Shown: positions 28,935-37,904, counted from the first letter of the stretch. The stretch: 64,000 nucleotides of DNA from Lentisalinibacter salinarum (GCF_040706555.1 NZ_JAPDRH010000003.1:868001-932000); one strand, 5' to 3'. A program made the numbers and translations. The notes: a model not told the origin generated them from the letters alone.

Positions 28935-29402
28935 CTAGAGCGGCAGCACGGTGGTGTGTTTTATGCGCGACAGCGCGATGTTCGACGTGATCTCCTGAAC
29001 GCCCGGCACCTGGGAGAGCTTCTCGAAGAAGAAGCGCTCGTAGGCCTTGATGTCCTCGGCGACGATGCGCAGCAGGAAATCCACCGTGCCCATGAGCAGG
29101 TAGCATTCCTGCACCTCCGGGAAGGCCCGGACGGCATCGGCGAAGGCGGAGAGGTTGCTGCGCCCGTGGGAGGTGAGCTTCACGAGCGCGAACACCATCG
29201 TGTTCAGCCCCACCTTCTCGGCATCCAGCACCGCGGCCTGGTCGCGGATCACGCCGGTTTCGCGCAGCCGCTGTATGCGCCGCCAGCAGGCGGACTGGGA
29301 CAGCCCGATGGCCTCGCCGATGGCAGAGGCATTGATTCCCGGCTCCGTCTGGAGGAGATTGAGAATCTGGCGGTCGGTCTTGTCGAGATCGAGGGTCTGC
29401 AT
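28935..29402 (-). CDS. Lrp/AsnC-family transcriptional regulator
   Basis: The 155-residue protein has an N-terminal winged helix (LDKTDRQILNLLQTEPGINASAIGEAIGLSQSACWRRI) and a C-terminal RAM/ACT domain (VQECYLLMGTVDFLLRIVAED). This is the classic Lrp layout; such proteins respond to amino acids. It diverges from the leucine-type dehydrogenase gene, whose promoter region it probably controls together with its own. The ATG at 29402 gives the usual short tail before the helix-turn-helix. Confidence 0.92.
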   Translation of the reverse strand: MQTLDLDKTDRQILNLLQTEPGINASAIGEAIGLSQSACWRRIQRLRETGVIRDQAAVLDAEKVGLNTMVFALVKLTSHGRSNLSAFADAVRAFPEVQECYLLMGTVDFLLRIVAEDIKAYERFFFEKLSQVPGVQEITSNIALSRIKHTTVLPL

Positions 29403-29531
29403 GGCAAAACCGTTTTGGCAGCTAATGACGCATTCATTATGCGCAGATCGTCGTTGATGCCAATGAAATTTCAGAAATAATTCCCTGTCACCGGGATATA
29501 TTTGAAGGTTAGACACTGCAGGGGGCAGCCG
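29403..29531. promoter_or_regulatory. Divergent control region, Lrp gene / amino-acid dehydrogenase
   Basis: This 129-base AT-richer gap separates the Lrp-type gene from the dehydrogenase. It contains several dyads: CAAAAC-C-GTTTTG (about 29406-29418), CGCAT-TCATT-ATGCG (about 29428-29442), and CAGAAATAATTCCCTG (about 29472-29487), the last loosely like an Lrp site. These are plausible operators for the adjacent regulator. No confident -35/-10 pair was found. Confidence 0.4.
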
Positions 29532-30629
29532 GTGAGCGTATTCGACCATCCCGAATTCGATCAGCACGAATCCATCCACCACTTCTGTGATCCCGCGTCC
29601 GGGCTGGAGGCCATCATCGCCGTGCATTCGACGGCGCTGGGTCCCGCTGCCGGGGGCTGCCGCCGCTGGCAGTACGCCAGCGACGCCGATGCGCTGACCG
29701 ACGCGCTGCGGCTGTCCCGTGGCATGACCTACAAGAACGCCATTGCCGAACTGCCGTTCGGCGGCGGCAAATCCGTCATCCTGGGCAGCGACCGGGCGCC
29801 GAAGTCGCCGGAACTGTTCGCCGCCTTCGGCCGCGCCGTGGCCTCCCTGCACGGGCGCTACATCACGGCCGAAGACGTCGGCATCAGCGTGGAGGACATG
29901 CGCGCGGTGCGGGCCGAAACCGAATTCGTCTCGGGCCTGCCCCAGAGCGGCGAGAGCGCCGGCGGCGACCCTTCGCCCTGGACGGCACTGGGCCTGTTCC
30001 TCGGCATCCGTGCGGCCGTCGAATCGAAACTGGGCACCGATTCGCTGCAAGGCATCCGCGTAGCCGTGCAGGGCGTCGGCCACGTCGGCTGGCACCTGTG
30101 CCGCCTGCTCCGTGAGGACGGCGCCGAGCTGATCGTCTCGGATGTCAACCGGCGCAACGCCGAACGAGCGCGCGAAGAACTCGGCGCCAGCGTGGTGCCG
30201 GTGGGCGAGTTGCTGGCCACGGAGGCCGAGGTGCTGGCACCCTGTGCACTCGGCAACATACTCACCTCCGCCAGCATCCCGCGGCTGCGGGTGAAGATCG
30301 TGGCCGGCGGCGCGAACAACCAGCTCTCGACGGCCGGAGACGGCGCCCGGCTGGCGGCACGCGGCATCCTGTACGCGCCCGACTACGTGATCAACGCCGG
30401 CGGCGTGATCAGCGTGGCGCGGGAGTACCTCGGCGGCAGCTCGAGAGAAGAGGTGCGCGCCGAGGTCAGCCGCATCCCGGATCGCCTGCGCGCCATCTTC
30501 GCCGAGGCGCAGGAGACGGGGCGGCCCACCAACGAGGTGGCCGACGAACTCGCTCGCCGCATCGTCGCCGGCGGCGCGCCGGCCCGGCCCGCGGAGGAGA
30601 CAGCGCCCGCCGGCCGACAGGTTTCATGA
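29532..30629 (+). CDS. Leucine/valine-type amino-acid dehydrogenase
   Basis: The 365-residue protein is a Glu/Leu/Phe/Val dehydrogenase. It shows the catalytic-lysine regions SRGMTYKNAIAELPFGGGKSVI and the NAD-binding VAVQGVGHVGWHLCRLL. These enzymes deaminate a branched-chain or aromatic amino acid to its 2-oxo acid with NAD+. The bkd operon starts 25 bases downstream, which favours leucine or valine. The GTG at 29532 follows a G-rich sequence and starts just before the conserved VFDHPEFDQHE. Confidence 0.88.
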   Translation: MSVFDHPEFDQHESIHHFCDPASGLEAIIAVHSTALGPAAGGCRRWQYASDADALTDALRLSRGMTYKNAIAELPFGGGKSVILGSDRAPKSPELFAAFGRAVASLHGRYITAEDVGISVEDMRAVRAETEFVSGLPQSGESAGGDPSPWTALGLFLGIRAAVESKLGTDSLQGIRVAVQGVGHVGWHLCRLLREDGAELIVSDVNRRNAERAREELGASVVPVGELLATEAEVLAPCALGNILTSASIPRLRVKIVAGGANNQLSTAGDGARLAARGILYAPDYVINAGGVISVAREYLGGSSREEVRAEVSRIPDRLRAIFAEAQETGRPTNEVADELARRIVAGGAPARPAEETAPAGRQVS

Positions 30630-30654
30630 GAATCTCAGGGGGGATCCTCGACGC

Positions 30655-31896
30655 ATGACCAAAAAGTCACGCCTGCACATTCCGCATCCTGCGGCACGTC
30701 CCGGCGAAGAGCCGGATTTCAGCTACCTGCAACTGGAGCCCGCCGGCGCCCACGCCCGGCCGCCCATCGACGCGCGCACACGTGAGCTCGACGAGCTCAG
30801 CACGGGCCTGATCCGCGTGCTGGACGACGACCACAAGGCCGTGGGGCCCTGGGACCCCGACATCGATGCCGCCGAGCTGCAGCGGGCGCTGCGCTGGATG
30901 CTGCTCACCCGGGTCTTCGACGAGCGCATGTGGCAGGCCCAGCGCCAGGGCCGCATTTCCTTCTACGTGCAGTCGCTCGGCGAGGAGGCGGTCTCCATCG
31001 GCCAGGGCATGGCGCTCAGGCCCGGGGACATGTGCTTCCCCTCCTACCGCAGCCAGGCGCTGTTCCTGTACCGCGGTACGAAGCTGGTCGATCTCATGTC
31101 CCAGTGCCTCTCGAACACCCGGGACATGTGCAAGGGGCGGCAGATGCCCATCATGTATCACAGCCGGGACGGCAACATCTTCTCCGTCTCCGGCAATCTG
31201 GCCACCCAGTATCCGCACGCGGTGGGCTGGGCCATGGCGGCGGCCATCAAGGGCGAAGACCACGTGGCCACCAGCTGGCTCGGCGACGGCAGCACGGCCG
31301 AGGCCGACTTCCATCATGCGCTGACCTTCGCCGCGGTCTACCAGGCGCCGGTCATCCTGAACGTCGTGAACAACCAGTGGGCCATCTCCACCTTCCAGGG
31401 CTTCGCCGGCGGCGAGCGGCGGCCGTTCGCGGCACGGGGCCTCGGCCTCGGCATACCGGGCATCCGGGTGGACGGCAACGACCTGCTGGCGGTCTACGCG
31501 GTCACGATGTGGGCGGCGGAGCGCGCCCGGCGCGGCGGTGGACCCACCCTGATCGAACACGTCACGTATCGCGGCGGCGCCCACTCCACCAGCGATGACC
31601 CGTCCAAGTACCGGCCGAAGGACGAGTGGTCGGCCTTCCCGCTCGGCGACCCGATCGAGCGCCTGAAGGACCACCTGATCGCCATCGGCCACTGGTCGGA
31701 GGACAAGCACCAGGCATTGCGCGACGAACTCAAGGAGGAAGTCTCCGCCGCCTGGAAGGAGGCCCAGACCTACGGGACGATGACGGAAGGTCCCTGGCTG
31801 GATCCGTCGGAGATGTTCGACGACGTCTTCGCCGAGACGCCGCCGCACCTGGAAGCCCAGCGGCGGCAATTGCTCGAACTCGAAGAGGAGGACTGA
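30655..31896 (+). CDS. bkdA1: 2-Oxoisovalerate dehydrogenase E1, alpha subunit
   Basis: The 413-residue protein closely follows Pseudomonas BkdA1: RLHIPHPAARPGEEPDFSYL, SFYVQSLGEEAVSIG, and the ThDP signature GDGSTAEADFHHALTFAAVYQAPVILNVVNN. It is the decarboxylating subunit of the branched-chain 2-oxo-acid dehydrogenase, converting oxo acids from leucine, valine and isoleucine to acyl-CoA. bkdA2 starts 3 bases after its stop and uses the GAGGAGG at the end of this gene as its ribosome-binding site. Confidence 0.95.
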   Translation: MTKKSRLHIPHPAARPGEEPDFSYLQLEPAGAHARPPIDARTRELDELSTGLIRVLDDDHKAVGPWDPDIDAAELQRALRWMLLTRVFDERMWQAQRQGRISFYVQSLGEEAVSIGQGMALRPGDMCFPSYRSQALFLYRGTKLVDLMSQCLSNTRDMCKGRQMPIMYHSRDGNIFSVSGNLATQYPHAVGWAMAAAIKGEDHVATSWLGDGSTAEADFHHALTFAAVYQAPVILNVVNNQWAISTFQGFAGGERRPFAARGLGLGIPGIRVDGNDLLAVYAVTMWAAERARRGGGPTLIEHVTYRGGAHSTSDDPSKYRPKDEWSAFPLGDPIERLKDHLIAIGHWSEDKHQALRDELKEEVSAAWKEAQTYGTMTEGPWLDPSEMFDDVFAETPPHLEAQRRQLLELEEED

Positions 31897-31899
31897 GTC

Positions 31900-32916
31900 A
31901 TGGCGCAGATGACCATGGTGCAGGCCATCCGTTCGGCGATGGACGTGATGATGGAGAAGAACCCGGACGTCATCGTCATGGGTGAGGACGTCGGCTACTT
32001 CGGCGGCGTATTCCGCTGCACGGACGGCCTGCAGAGGAAGTACGGCGAACACCGGGTGATCGACGCGCCCATCGCCGAGGGCGGCATCATCGGTGCGGCC
32101 ATCGGCATGGCCGTGAACGGACTGAGGCCGGTGGCCGAGATCCAGTTCGCCGACTACATCTACCCCGGCTTCGACCAGGTGGTGAGCGAACTGGCCCGCA
32201 TCCGGTACCGGACCGGTGGCGACTTCGACGCGCCGGTGACCATCCGCACGCCCTGCGGCGGCGGCATCCGCGGCGGTCAGACCCACTCCCAGAGCCCGGA
32301 GGGCATCTTCACCCACGTGAGCGGTATCAAGACCGTGATGCCGTCGAACCCGTATGACGCCAAGGGACTGCTGATCAGCGCCATCGAATCGCCGGACCCG
32401 GTGGTGTTCTTCGAGCCGAAGCGCATCTACCACGGCCCCTTCGACGGCGACCCCGACAAGCCCGCACTGTCCTGGTCCAACCACCCGAAGGGCGAGGTGC
32501 CCGAGGACTACTACACGGTGCCGCTGTCGAAGGCGGATCTCGTTACCGAGGGCGAGGACCTCACCATCGTCACTTACGGCACCATCGTGCACGTGGCCCA
32601 GGCGGCGGCGAAGCTGGCCGGCGTGAACGCGGAGATCATCGACGTGCGTACGCTGATGCCGCTGGACATCGACACGATTGCCGAGTCGGTGTGCAAGACC
32701 GGGCGCTGCCTGATCGCCCACGAGGCCACACGCTTCAGTGGCTACGGGGCGGAACTGACGGCGAGTATCCAGGAGGCCTGCTTCTACTACCTGGAGGCGC
32801 CGATCGAGCGGGTGACGGGCTGGGATACGCCCTACCCCCACGCTTTCGAATGGAAATACTTCCCCGGCCAGAAGCGTGTTGCCGCCGGGATCCGCAAGGT
32901 GATGGAGGCAGGATGA
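31900..32916 (+). CDS. bkdA2: 2-Oxoisovalerate dehydrogenase E1, beta subunit
   Basis: The 338-residue protein is the transketolase-like beta subunit. It contains MVQAIRSAMDVMMEKNPDVIVMGEDVGYFGG, IAEGGIIGAAIGMAVNGLRPVAEIQFADYIYP and a C-terminal domain that reads CLIAHEATRFSGYGAEL. It pairs with BkdA1 to form the E1 heterotetramer. It overlaps bkdB by four bases (ATGA at 32913-32916). Confidence 0.95.
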   Translation: MAQMTMVQAIRSAMDVMMEKNPDVIVMGEDVGYFGGVFRCTDGLQRKYGEHRVIDAPIAEGGIIGAAIGMAVNGLRPVAEIQFADYIYPGFDQVVSELARIRYRTGGDFDAPVTIRTPCGGGIRGGQTHSQSPEGIFTHVSGIKTVMPSNPYDAKGLLISAIESPDPVVFFEPKRIYHGPFDGDPDKPALSWSNHPKGEVPEDYYTVPLSKADLVTEGEDLTIVTYGTIVHVAQAAAKLAGVNAEIIDVRTLMPLDIDTIAESVCKTGRCLIAHEATRFSGYGAELTASIQEACFYYLEAPIERVTGWDTPYPHAFEWKYFPGQKRVAAGIRKVMEAG

Positions 32917-34193
32917 GCGAATACATCTTCAAACTCCCCGACCTCGCGGAAGGCACCACGGAAGCCGAAATCGGCGAGTGGAACGTGAAGGTCGGCGACC
33001 AGGTGGCCGAGGACGACGTCGTCTGCACCATGATGACGGAAAAGGCTGCGGTGGAAGTCTCCTCTCCGGTCTCCGGCAAGGTGACGAAGATCGCCGGCGA
33101 ACCCGGCGACATGGTGCAGGTCGGCACGCCGCTGGTCGTCTTCGAGACGAAAGATGATGTAGGAGGGCCTTCAGGCCCGACGGACGACGAGGAAAAAGGA
33201 ATAGGGGCTAAAGCCCCTCCTACAGGAGGTGCTGCAGACCAGGCCAGGAAACCCGAACCCCCGCCGGAGCATGTAGGAGGGCCTTCAGGCCCGACCCAAA
33301 AACCCGGGTCACCCAAACCCGCCCGCAAAGGCAAGGTCATCACGTCCCCCGCCATACGCCGCCGCGCCAAGGAAGCCGGCATCGACCTCACCGAGGTGGA
33401 AGGCTCCGGCCCCCGCGGGCGCATCCTGCGCGAGGACTTCGACCGCCACCTCGAGCAGCGCTCCGCCGGCGGCCCGGCGCCCTCGCCGCGCCGCGCCACG
33501 GGCGCCACCGAGGTGAAGATCATCGGCCTGCGCCGGGTCATCGCCGAGCGCATGGCGAAGGCGAAGCAGGAGATACCCCACTTCGCCTACGTCGAGGAGC
33601 TCGACGTCACCGAGCTCGAGGCCCTGCGCAAGCACCTGAACGGGAAGAAGTCCGACCCCGCCGAGCGGCTCACGCTGCTGCCGTTCATCGGCCTGGCACT
33701 CATCCGCGCGCTGGCCGACTTCCCTCAGTGCAATACCACCCACGATGCCGAGCGCAAGGTACTGCTGCGCCACAACCCGGTGCATCTCGGCGTCGCCACC
33801 CAGACCGGCGACGGGCTGAAGGTGCCGGTCGTGCGCCACGCGGAAGCCCGCGACCTGGACGACCTCGCCGGCGAGATCCGGCGGGTCACGGAGGCGGCCC
33901 GGGACAAGAGCGCGAAACCGGACGAGCTGAAGGGCTCGACCATCACCATCACCAGCCTCGGCAAGCTGGGCGGGATCGTCTCCACGCCGGTCATCAATCA
34001 GCCCGAGGTGGCCATCATCGGCGTGAACAAGGCGGTGCAACGCCCGGTGATCGTCGACGGCCAGGTGACGGCGCGACTCATGATGAACCTGTCGTCCTCC
34101 TTCGATCACCGCTTCGTGGACGGCTACGACGCGGCCGCCATGATTCAGCGCATGAAGGAGCTGCTGGAGCACCCGGCGACGCTGTTCATCTAA
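32913..34193 (+). CDS. bkdB: Branched-chain 2-oxo-acid dehydrogenase E2 with REP elements in its linker
   Basis: The 426-residue E2 has a lipoyl domain (residues 1 to about 80; lipoyl Lys44 in MTEKAAVEV), an E3-binding domain (VITSPAIRRRAKEAGIDL, about 142-180), and a C-terminal acyltransferase domain with DHRFVDG (catalytic His about 399). Residues 81-135 form the linker. Three copies of the window's palindromic REP element lie in frame there, giving VGGPSGPT at residues 83-90, IGAKAPPT at 97-104 (inverted copy) and VGGPSGPT at 121-128. Length is normal for the family. E3 (lpd) is not in the window. Confidence 0.95.
   Translation: MSEYIFKLPDLAEGTTEAEIGEWNVKVGDQVAEDDVVCTMMTEKAAVEVSSPVSGKVTKIAGEPGDMVQVGTPLVVFETKDDVGGPSGPTDDEEKGIGAKAPPTGGAADQARKPEPPPEHVGGPSGPTQKPGSPKPARKGKVITSPAIRRRAKEAGIDLTEVEGSGPRGRILREDFDRHLEQRSAGGPAPSPRRATGATEVKIIGLRRVIAERMAKAKQEIPHFAYVEELDVTELEALRKHLNGKKSDPAERLTLLPFIGLALIRALADFPQCNTTHDAERKVLLRHNPVHLGVATQTGDGLKVPVVRHAEARDLDDLAGEIRRVTEAARDKSAKPDELKGSTITITSLGKLGGIVSTPVINQPEVAIIGVNKAVQRPVIVDGQVTARLMMNLSSSFDHRFVDGYDAAAMIQRMKELLEHPATLFI
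33159..33294. repeat. Three REP elements inside bkdB
   Basis: Copies lie at 33159-33180 (plus, core GTAGGAGGGCCTTCAGGC), 33203-33223 (minus, aggggct-aaa-gcccctcctac form) and 33273-33294 (plus). The frame reads GTA-GGA, so the internal TAG is out of phase. The arrangement plus/minus/plus and 20-50 base spacing resemble the intergenic REP clusters elsewhere in the window. Confidence 0.9.
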
Positions 34194-34229
34194 GTCGCGT
34201 CAGCTTACAGGCGACTTCGCGGCTGCCGG

Positions 34230-35435
34230 CTACTCGCCGGCGGCAAGGCCGCGTTCGAACAGGCCGCCGATCTCCTCGTCCGTGTAGCCGAGTTCGCCGA
34301 GCACCTCGGCCGTGTGCTGCCCCTGGCGCGGCACGTCCTGGTGCCGGCCGAAACGCTCGCCCGCCATCTCCAGCGGCAGCGCCGGCAGCTTCGCGGTCTC
34401 GCCGGCGTGCTCGCCGCCGGGCACGGTGACCTCCACCAGTCCCTCGCCGGCATTCAGGTGCGGATCGTCGAACATCTCCTCCGGCCTGGCAATCGGCGCG
34501 AACGGCAGGCCCGTCTGCTCGAGCTTTTCCATCAGCTCGGCCTTGGTGTAGGAGCGGAAAGTCTCCCTGATGACCGGGATGATGCGGTCCCGCTGCCGCA
34601 CGCGGTCGCCGTTGGCCGCCAGCGTCTCGTCGGCGGCGAATTCCGTCAGGCCGAACGCCTCGCAGAACAGGCGCCACTGGGTGTCGCTCACGACCCCTAC
34701 GAATACCTGCTCGTCGTCGCCGGTGTCGAACACCTCGTACACCGCCCAGGCGGAGATGCGCGCCGGCATCGGCGCCGCCGGCGTGCCCGTGACCGCGTAC
34801 TGGGCCATGTGCTGGCCCACCAGGAACACCGTGTTCTCGAACAGCGAGCTGACCACCTTCTGCCCTTCGCCGGTGCGATGGCGCTGCTCGAGCGCGGCCA
34901 GCACGCCCATGGCGCCGAACATGCCGCCCTGTACGTCGATGACGCTCGCCCCGGCACGCAGCGGGCGGCCCGGCGGCCCGGTCATGTAGGCGAGACCGCC
35001 CATCATCTGCGCCACCTCGTCCAGCGCCGTGCGGTGCTCGTAGGGACCGGCCAGGAAGCCCTTCTCGGAGCAGTAGATCAGGCGGGGGTTCAGCGCGTGC
35101 ATCACCTCCCAGCCGAAGCCGAGCTTGTCCATGGCCCCCGGCCGGAAGTTCTCGATGAGCACGTCGGCCGACTCCGCCAGCTTCAGCGCCGCGGCCTTGC
35201 CCTCGGCGGACTTCAGATCCAGGCAGATCGAGCGCTTGTTGCGGTTGTACATCGGGAAGTAGCCCGCGCCGGAGCCGAGCAGCCGCCGGGTGTTGTCGCC
35301 TTTCACCGGCTCGACCTTGATGACGTCGGCGCCCATGTCCGCCAGCAGCAGTCCGCAGGCGGGCCCCATCACCATGTGGGTGAACTCGACCACCCTGATG
35401 CCGGCCAGCGGCAGGTCTTCCCGGTCTCGTGTCAT
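34230..35435 (-). CDS. CaiB/BaiF family III CoA-transferase
   Basis: The 401-residue protein begins LPLAGIRVVEFTHMVMGPACG and contains LLADMGADVIKVEPVKGDNTR and the conserved acidic site in AGASVIDVQGG (catalytic Asp). Family III enzymes move CoA between carboxylic acids, usually from succinyl-CoA. A divergent HMG-CoA-lyase gene suggests the acceptor could be 3-hydroxy-3-methylglutarate or a related branched acid, as for animal SUGCT; that is inference. Its start region is flanked by three REP elements. Confidence 0.88.
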   Translation of the reverse strand: MTRDREDLPLAGIRVVEFTHMVMGPACGLLLADMGADVIKVEPVKGDNTRRLLGSGAGYFPMYNRNKRSICLDLKSAEGKAAALKLAESADVLIENFRPGAMDKLGFGWEVMHALNPRLIYCSEKGFLAGPYEHRTALDEVAQMMGGLAYMTGPPGRPLRAGASVIDVQGGMFGAMGVLAALEQRHRTGEGQKVVSSLFENTVFLVGQHMAQYAVTGTPAAPMPARISAWAVYEVFDTGDDEQVFVGVVSDTQWRLFCEAFGLTEFAADETLAANGDRVRQRDRIIPVIRETFRSYTKAELMEKLEQTGLPFAPIARPEEMFDDPHLNAGEGLVEVTVPGGEHAGETAKLPALPLEMAGERFGRHQDVPRQGQHTAEVLGELGYTDEEIGGLFERGLAAGE

Positions 35436-35451
35436 CGTCGTGCTCTCATCC

Positions 35452-35547
35452 GTAGGAGGGCCTTCAGGCCCGACCCGATCGAAGCATGCAGGAGGGGCTT
35501 CAGCCCCGATCCAGCAAGTCCACAGTCGGGCCTGAAGGCCCTCCTAC
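35452..35547. repeat. REP cluster between CoA-transferase and HMG-CoA lyase
   Basis: Three copies lie in the divergent gap: 35452-35473 (plus, ggccttcaggcc type), 35488-35509 (plus, GCAGGAGGGGCTTCAGCC type) and 35526-35547 (minus). They may fold as a cruciform or hairpin in the shared leader region. Confidence 0.9.
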
Positions 35548-35612
35548 GGGTTGGGGACGTTAGCGTAGGATAGTATGGTTGTCATCCGCACGTCAGCCGA
35601 GTAACGGAGACC

Positions 35613-36569
35613 ATGAGTACGAACACTACGCGCATCCTGGTGAGCGAGGTCGGACCCCGGGACGGCCTGCAGAGCATCGAATCCACCATGCCCACGGAGG
35701 CGAAGAAGGCCTGGATCGCCGCCGAGGCGGAAGCCGGCGTGCGCGAAATCGAGGTGGGCTCGTTCGTGCCGCCGAAGCTGTTGCCCCAGCTGGCCGACAC
35801 GGCGGAGATCGTCCGCTACGCCCGCACCCTGCCCGGCCTCACGGTGGCCGCCCTGGTGCCGAATCTCAGGGGCGCGCAGGACGCCGTGGCCGCCGGCGCC
35901 CACAAGATCACGCTGCCGCTGTCGGTCAGCGAGACCCACAGCAAGGCGAACCTGCGCAAGACGCACGCCGAGGTGCTTGAAGAGGTGCGCGCCATCGCCC
36001 AGCTGCTGGGCACGCTGCCGGCGGACGAGCGCCCCGGGTTCGAGGGCGGGCTGTCCACCGCGTTCGGCTGCACGCTCGAGGGACCGGTGGACGAGCGCAA
36101 GGTCGTCGAATTCGCCGTCAGGCTGATGGAACTTGGCTGCGACGAGGTGGGGCTCTCCGACACCACCGGTTACGCGAATCCGGCGCAGCTGCAGCGGCTG
36201 GTCAGGCTGGTGCGCGCCGAAGTGGGGGACGACGCACTCACCGGCGTGCACCTGCACAACACCCGCGGGTTGGGGCTGGCGAATGCGCTGGCGGCACTGG
36301 ACGTCGGCATCACCACCCTGGATGCCTCCCTCGGCGGCATCGGCGGCTGTCCGTTCGCGCCGGGCGCCAGCGGCAACATCGTCACCGAGGATCTCGTGTT
36401 CATGCTCGACAGCATGGGTTACGACACCGGCATCGACATCGAGAAGCTGCTGAGAGTGCGCGACATCGTCCGCGAGGCGCTGCCCGACGAGGAGCTCTAC
36501 GGCTTCACCCCCGACGCCGGACTGCCCAAAGGCTACCGTGCGCCCTGGGGCCTGCCGTCCGCCGCATGA
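35613..36569 (+). CDS. mvaB: Hydroxymethylglutaryl-CoA lyase
   Basis: The 318-residue protein has the HMG-CoA lyase signatures: VSEVGPRDGLQSIE (catalytic Arg-Asp), TGVHLHNTRGLGLAN (metal-binding HxH), and GGIGGCPFAPGASGNIVTED (catalytic Cys loop). It splits HMG-CoA into acetyl-CoA and acetoacetate, the last step of leucine catabolism. The related 4-hydroxy-2-oxovalerate or citramalyl-type lyases are less likely. The stop overlaps the FNT gene by four bases (ATGA). Acetoacetate can then go to the AacS encoded near 6 kb. Confidence 0.9.
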   Translation: MSTNTTRILVSEVGPRDGLQSIESTMPTEAKKAWIAAEAEAGVREIEVGSFVPPKLLPQLADTAEIVRYARTLPGLTVAALVPNLRGAQDAVAAGAHKITLPLSVSETHSKANLRKTHAEVLEEVRAIAQLLGTLPADERPGFEGGLSTAFGCTLEGPVDERKVVEFAVRLMELGCDEVGLSDTTGYANPAQLQRLVRLVRAEVGDDALTGVHLHNTRGLGLANALAALDVGITTLDASLGGIGGCPFAPGASGNIVTEDLVFMLDSMGYDTGIDIEKLLRVRDIVREALPDEELYGFTPDAGLPKGYRAPWGLPSAA

Positions 36570-37363
36570 ACGAGAAAACCGAAAAGAAGGAAGCAGAAGA
36601 ACGGCAACGCCTGCGTTCGCCGGTCATCTACGAGATCGTGCGCCGCGAGGGCATCGAGGAGCTGCGCCGGCCCACCTCCTCCCTTTGGTGGTCCGGGCTC
36701 GCGGCCGGCGTCGGCATCTCCGCGTCGCTGCTGGGCACGGGCCTGCTCTTCCATTATCTGCCCGCGGCCGACTGGGCACAGGCGGTCACGAGTTTCGGTT
36801 ACTGCCTCGGCTTTCTCATCGTCGTCCTCGGTCGCCTGCAGCTGTTCACGGAGCAGACAGTCACCGCGGTGCTGCCGCTGCTGAAGAACCCGAAACGGGA
36901 AAACTGGATCGGACTCGGCCGGCTGTGGGGCGTCGTCCTGATCGCGAACCTGACCGGCACTTTCCTGACCGCGGTCTTCATCGTGGCCGCAGGACCGGTG
37001 CATCCTGAGCATCTCCAGGCCATGCTCGAGGTGAGCGGGAAATTCGCCCTCATGACTCCCGGAGAGGCAATCGGCCTGGGCATCCCCGCCGGCTTCCTGG
37101 TGGCCGCCATGGTCTGGATGATTCCCAACGCCAAGGGCAGCGAGTTCTGGGTGGTGATCGCGATGACCTATCTCATCGCCCTGGGCGGCTTCGCCCACGT
37201 CATCGTCGGCTCGTCCGAGGTATTCCTGCTGCAGCTGTCGGGCGAGCTCGGGATCGTCGAGGGCGTGTTCGGCCTGATCCTGCCCAGCCTGCTCGGCAAC
37301 ATTCTCGGCGGCACGGGACTCTTCGCACTGCTCGCCTACGGCCAGGTGCAGGAGGAGTTCTGA
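36566..37363 (+). CDS. Formate/nitrite transporter (FNT) family protein
   Basis: This 265-residue protein has about six membrane helices and the FNT layout. The first helices are SLWWSGLAAGVGISASLLG and FGYCLGFLIVVLGRLQLFTEQT, with a central IALGGFAHVIVGSSEVF loop and LLGNILGGTGLFALLAYGQV at the end. The QLFTEQT and AHVIVGS loops resemble the YfdC branch rather than FocA. It should conduct small monocarboxylates or a related anion. The ATGA overlap with the lyase gene and the direct junction with def suggest one transcript. Confidence 0.85.
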   Translation: MNEKTEKKEAEERQRLRSPVIYEIVRREGIEELRRPTSSLWWSGLAAGVGISASLLGTGLLFHYLPAADWAQAVTSFGYCLGFLIVVLGRLQLFTEQTVTAVLPLLKNPKRENWIGLGRLWGVVLIANLTGTFLTAVFIVAAGPVHPEHLQAMLEVSGKFALMTPGEAIGLGIPAGFLVAAMVWMIPNAKGSEFWVVIAMTYLIALGGFAHVIVGSSEVFLLQLSGELGIVEGVFGLILPSLLGNILGGTGLFALLAYGQVQEEF

Positions 37364-37891
37364 ATGGCCATCCGGCCGATCCTGCGGATGGGCGATCCCC
37401 GACTGCGCCAGGTCTCCCGGCCCGTCGAAGCCTTCGACACGCCCGAGCTGCACGACCTGATCGCGGACATGTTCGACACCATGGCCGACGCCGACGGCGC
37501 CGGGCTCGCCGCGCCCCAGATCGCCGTGCCGCTGCGGGTCATGATCTTCGGCGTGGAATCGAACCCGCGCTACCCCGATGCCGAACCGGTACCGACCACC
37601 GTGCTGGTGAACGCCAGCTACGAAGTGCTCGACGAGACGCAGACGAGCGGCTGGGAGGGCTGCCTCTCCGTACCCGGCATGCGCGGCCGGGTGCCCCGCT
37701 ATCGGCGTATCCGATACCGGGGCTTCGACCCGCACGGCGAGCCGGTCGAGCGCGAGGCGGACGGCTTCCACGCCGTGGTCTTCCAGCACGAGTACGACCA
37801 TCTCGACGGCATCCTGTACCCGGACCGCATCGTCGAGAAAGAGAAATTCGGGTTCGAGCGCGAGCTGATCGAAGCCGGCGTCTTCGCTTAG
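37364..37891 (+). CDS. def: Peptide deformylase
   Basis: The 175-residue protein contains all three deformylase motifs: GAGLAAPQI (motif 1), EGCLSVPG (motif 2, metal Cys) and QHEYDHLDG (motif 3, metal His and Glu). It removes the N-formyl group from new proteins. The ATG directly follows the FNT stop with no gap. No fmt gene is adjacent, unlike the usual def-fmt order. Confidence 0.95.
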   Translation: MAIRPILRMGDPRLRQVSRPVEAFDTPELHDLIADMFDTMADADGAGLAAPQIAVPLRVMIFGVESNPRYPDAEPVPTTVLVNASYEVLDETQTSGWEGCLSVPGMRGRVPRYRRIRYRGFDPHGEPVEREADGFHAVVFQHEYDHLDGILYPDRIVEKEKFGFERELIEAGVFA

Positions 37892-37904
37892 CGGGCGGTG
37901 TAGA

